Origin: Pedobacter jeongneungensis
GTDB lineage: Bacteria > Bacteroidota > Bacteroidia > Sphingobacteriales > Sphingobacteriaceae
Reading direction: 5' to 3'
Assembly (NCBI RefSeq): GCF_000633455.1
Contig: NZ_AYMG01000022.1
Span: 1-45,489, forward strand
DNA: 45,489 nucleotides
Shown here piece after piece: positions 43,995-45,489 of the stretch. The translations under genes and the position numbers were made by a program. Under the pieces are notes generated by a model. The model searched no databases. It saw only the letters and a program-made list of their open reading frames with translations, and was not told the origin of the DNA. Every line of letters starts with the position of its first letter. Positions within the stretch are counted from its first letter, which is position 1.

Positions 43995-44486
43995 TCACCC
44001 TACGGTCCTGACCAGTTCCCTTACCAGATATTCATTGCGGTTCCCTTGCAAATCCTTTCCGTAGCATATCAGATCACCAGCTTTAAAAAAATCAGAGAGC
44101 TGATCATCGTGCCGGAAATTTAGGTACCGCTTGGGAACTCCGGCGCATAGCAAGATACTCCGGACGCGAGATGCGTCCAGAGCTTTACGAGCATCTAAAA
44201 TGCTGGCATTCTTGCTGAGTGTTATTTTAAAGATTTTGGCAAACCCGAGGTTATCGAAAGCTTCCTCTCCTTTTAATCTTGATTTCTGCAAAACCAAATA
44301 ACTAAAAAGGCATGCTGAATCAATTACCTCAACCTGTGATGGCTCTTTTAGCAAAAAACACCGCTGCACCGCGAGTAAAGGCTCACAATAACGCACATAT
44401 GGCGGAATGACCGAAACAATACGTTTGGCCAGCTTTTGTTTACCCCCATAAAAGCTTATGGGCGCTCGTAATTTTAGTTTGCTCAT
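43995..44486 (-). CDS. Degenerate Dam-like (D12-class) protein lacking catalytic motifs
   Basis: The 163-residue product starts like N6-adenine methylases of the D12 class: RAPISFYGGKQKLAKRIVSV matches the usual K/GGK start, followed by IPPYVRYCEP. The SAM-binding EPFxGGG is replaced by EPLLAVQR, the following D-N region reads VIDSACLFSYLVLQ, and no DPPY motif follows before the stop. The length is about 60% of an active Dam. It probably cannot methylate DNA. It could be a decayed gene or a repurposed DNA-binding or regulatory protein. The frame is intact, and it lies 5 bases after the small upstream gene, so it is likely translated. Confidence 0.65.
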   Translation of the reverse strand: MSKLKLRAPISFYGGKQKLAKRIVSVIPPYVRYCEPLLAVQRCFLLKEPSQVEVIDSACLFSYLVLQKSRLKGEEAFDNLGFAKIFKITLSKNASILDARKALDASRVRSILLCAGVPKRYLNFRHDDQLSDFFKAGDLICYGKDLQGNRNEYLVRELVRTVG

Positions 44487-44491
44487 AAATT

Positions 44492-44692
44492 CTAATACAA
44501 GTCGTCAATACTCAAATCAACTTTTTCACCTTCTATCATTACAGAAACCCTACATTTGATGTCAGGGGTGGCCATACTTTCTAAGGGATAGCGCTTGCCG
44601 TTTAAGTTTTGTAACGGGTGCCCCTCTTTCAGGTCAAGGGTAACCCATCCGCTTGCGCGCATGTGTTCTATCTTTGCTAAAAGTTTTTTCAT
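44492..44692 (-). CDS. Small hypothetical protein of the mobile element
   Basis: Encodes 66 residues, starting with a basic helix (MKKLLAKIEHMRASG) and ending in a short beta-rich acidic part (VSVMIEGEKVDLSIDDLY). No family is recognised. It sits 23 bases after the partial gene to its right and 5 bases before the Dam-like gene, so it is probably in one operon with them. Confidence 0.6.
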   Translation of the reverse strand: MKKLLAKIEHMRASGWVTLDLKEGHPLQNLNGKRYPLESMATPDIKCRVSVMIEGEKVDLSIDDLY

Positions 44693-44715
44693 TTTTCCTT
44701 TGCCGCTCAGAGAGT

Positions 44716-45489
44716 TTAACGCCCTATTTCCTCACTTGGTGAAATATTATCCTCGCGCTGGTTCTCCCAGGGAAACCGCTCTTCTTGCTTGTTGGGATCG
44801 ATTTCGCTTAGAGAAGTTTTTTGGATGGCTGAGGCTACATTTTCTTTCTCCTCCTCCCTCTTTGGAAAAATTTCGTCCTGGCGGATAATGGCCATATTCT
44901 TATCATAAACGTCAAGACCCTTATACTGAGGATTAGCGGTTACCAATACTGAAACAGCTTTCTTGCCTACCATCATTTCAGCAGGAGCCATATGGCCACT
45001 TCTCAACATCTTCATCATACCATCCTTTCCCGGTTCAGTCAGGCCTTTAAACGGATACTTGTCAATGGCATCAGAGAGTTCAAATTTGAATTCCGGATAG
45101 AATTTCTTCAGCGGATGATTGCCGTATGCATCCTGCACCTCAAGATTGAGCTTAAACCATACCTTTTTCTTTTCGGGGCTCTCACCATTTTCGGATTTAG
45201 TGTAAACATCCCGTTCCAGTGAATTCCCTGAAAGCAATTTATAGGCCTGCAATGCCGTGATGCGGTTATCCCTTTCCAAATCAAAGACCTGCCGGATCGG
45301 CAAAGCGCTCCCAGCCTTATTCAGGGTCACTTCATAATCGTTGAGAAAATACATATCACTCTGCTTGGAGCGGTTGAAGTTCAGCATAAACCTGACCTGG
45401 TCTGAGCCAGGTGCAGGATTCTTTTTCGCCCGTGGCGATGTGTAGCTCTGGGTTACTCCAAGGGTAAAGTGGGGATTATTCCAAAAGTG
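44716..45489 (-). CDS. Partial hypothetical protein (DUF3945/DUF4099-like), N-terminus beyond the window
   Basis: The frame stays open from 44716 to the right edge: 34 codons upstream of the internal ATG at 45387 have no stop and read like protein (WNNPHFTLGVTQSYTSPRAK). So the true start is outside. The segment around SVLVTANPQYKGLDVYDKNM resembles C-terminal repeats of DUF3945/DUF4099 proteins found on Bacteroidota conjugative elements; KLLSGNSLERDVYTK and the KKFYPEFKFELSDAIDKYPFK part fit too. The tail is acidic and low-complexity. Function is unknown. Confidence 0.6.
   Translation of the reverse strand, partial: HFWNNPHFTLGVTQSYTSPRAKKNPAPGSDQVRFMLNFNRSKQSDMYFLNDYEVTLNKAGSALPIRQVFDLERDNRITALQAYKLLSGNSLERDVYTKSENGESPEKKKVWFKLNLEVQDAYGNHPLKKFYPEFKFELSDAIDKYPFKGLTEPGKDGMMKMLRSGHMAPAEMMVGKKAVSVLVTANPQYKGLDVYDKNMAIIRQDEIFPKREEEKENVASAIQKTSLSEIDPNKQEERFPWENQREDNISPSEEIGR

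Larger units (their letters stand above)
42307..45489 (-). mobile_element. Partial mobilizable or conjugative element (runs off the right edge)
   Basis: Five consecutive minus-strand genes that belong with mobile DNA: a possible regulator/accessory protein, a small protein, a Dam-like remnant, a MobC-like relaxosome protein and a MobB-type relaxase. By eye, GC content is higher from about 43850 on than in the polysaccharide locus. No integrase, TraG or end repeat is visible, so whether it is an integrative conjugative element, an integrated plasmid or a decayed fragment cannot be told. Confidence 0.7.

Overview
The window looks like a chromosomal segment from a low-GC Bacteroidota, most like Pedobacter or a related Sphingobacteriaceae. 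The evidence is the promoter type (TTG or TTTG, 19-20 bases, then TAnnTTTG, seen upstream of many genes), weak ribosome binding sites, AT-rich spacers, lipoprotein signals and the kinds of proteins encoded. Identifications come from reading the sequence and recalling protein families; no database search was run.

Layout. (1) 1-938 has no convincing gene. It carries three tandem minus-strand promoters with perfect 19-base spacing, firing off the left edge, probably into an rRNA operon outside the window. (2) 939-9688 is mostly housekeeping: a ComF-type phosphoribosyltransferase, a beta-helix lipoprotein, glmS, glyA, scpA and dxs. (3) 10056-41323 is a large, almost entirely minus-strand surface polysaccharide (capsule/EPS or O-antigen type) locus of the Wzx/Wzy class. 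(4) 41324-42306 is a gene-poor junction. (5) 42307-45489 is the end of a mobilizable or conjugative element (relaxase, MobC-like protein, degenerate Dam-like protein, small proteins) that runs off the right edge.

How the polysaccharide genes fit together. Precursors: ManC, Gmd and Fcl make GDP-L-fucose. RfbA and RfbB make dTDP-4-keto-6-deoxyglucose, which RfbC and RfbD turn into dTDP-L-rhamnose. FdtA/QdtA-type ketoisomerase, FdtB-type aminotransferase and FdtC-type acyltransferase would turn the same intermediate into a dTDP-3-acetamido-3,6-dideoxyhexose. A TviB/WbpO-type dehydrogenase makes a UDP-HexNAc uronic acid. A WbpM-type dehydratase and a short-chain reductase probably make UDP-QuiNAc or UDP-FucNAc. 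Assembly: a WecA/WbpL-type transferase starts the chain, six glycosyltransferases (one an alpha-1,2-fucosyltransferase of GT11) extend it, Wzx flips it, EpsG-type Wzy polymerises it, and Wza, the Wzc kinase, a CpsB-type phosphatase and an outer-membrane Wzi/RemB-like barrel export and attach it.

Most notable points: a second gmd copy decayed by at least five frameshifts and a stop; a tandem pair of FdtA-type cupins in which one has lost a histidine of the HAHK motif; a 24-bp perfect palindrome over the likely glmS promoter; a G8 run near the start of manC that could allow phase variation; a hexanucleotide repeat coding the Wzc tyrosine tail; and a Dam-like protein without catalytic motifs in the mobile element. 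I did not find a clearly new defence or signalling system.
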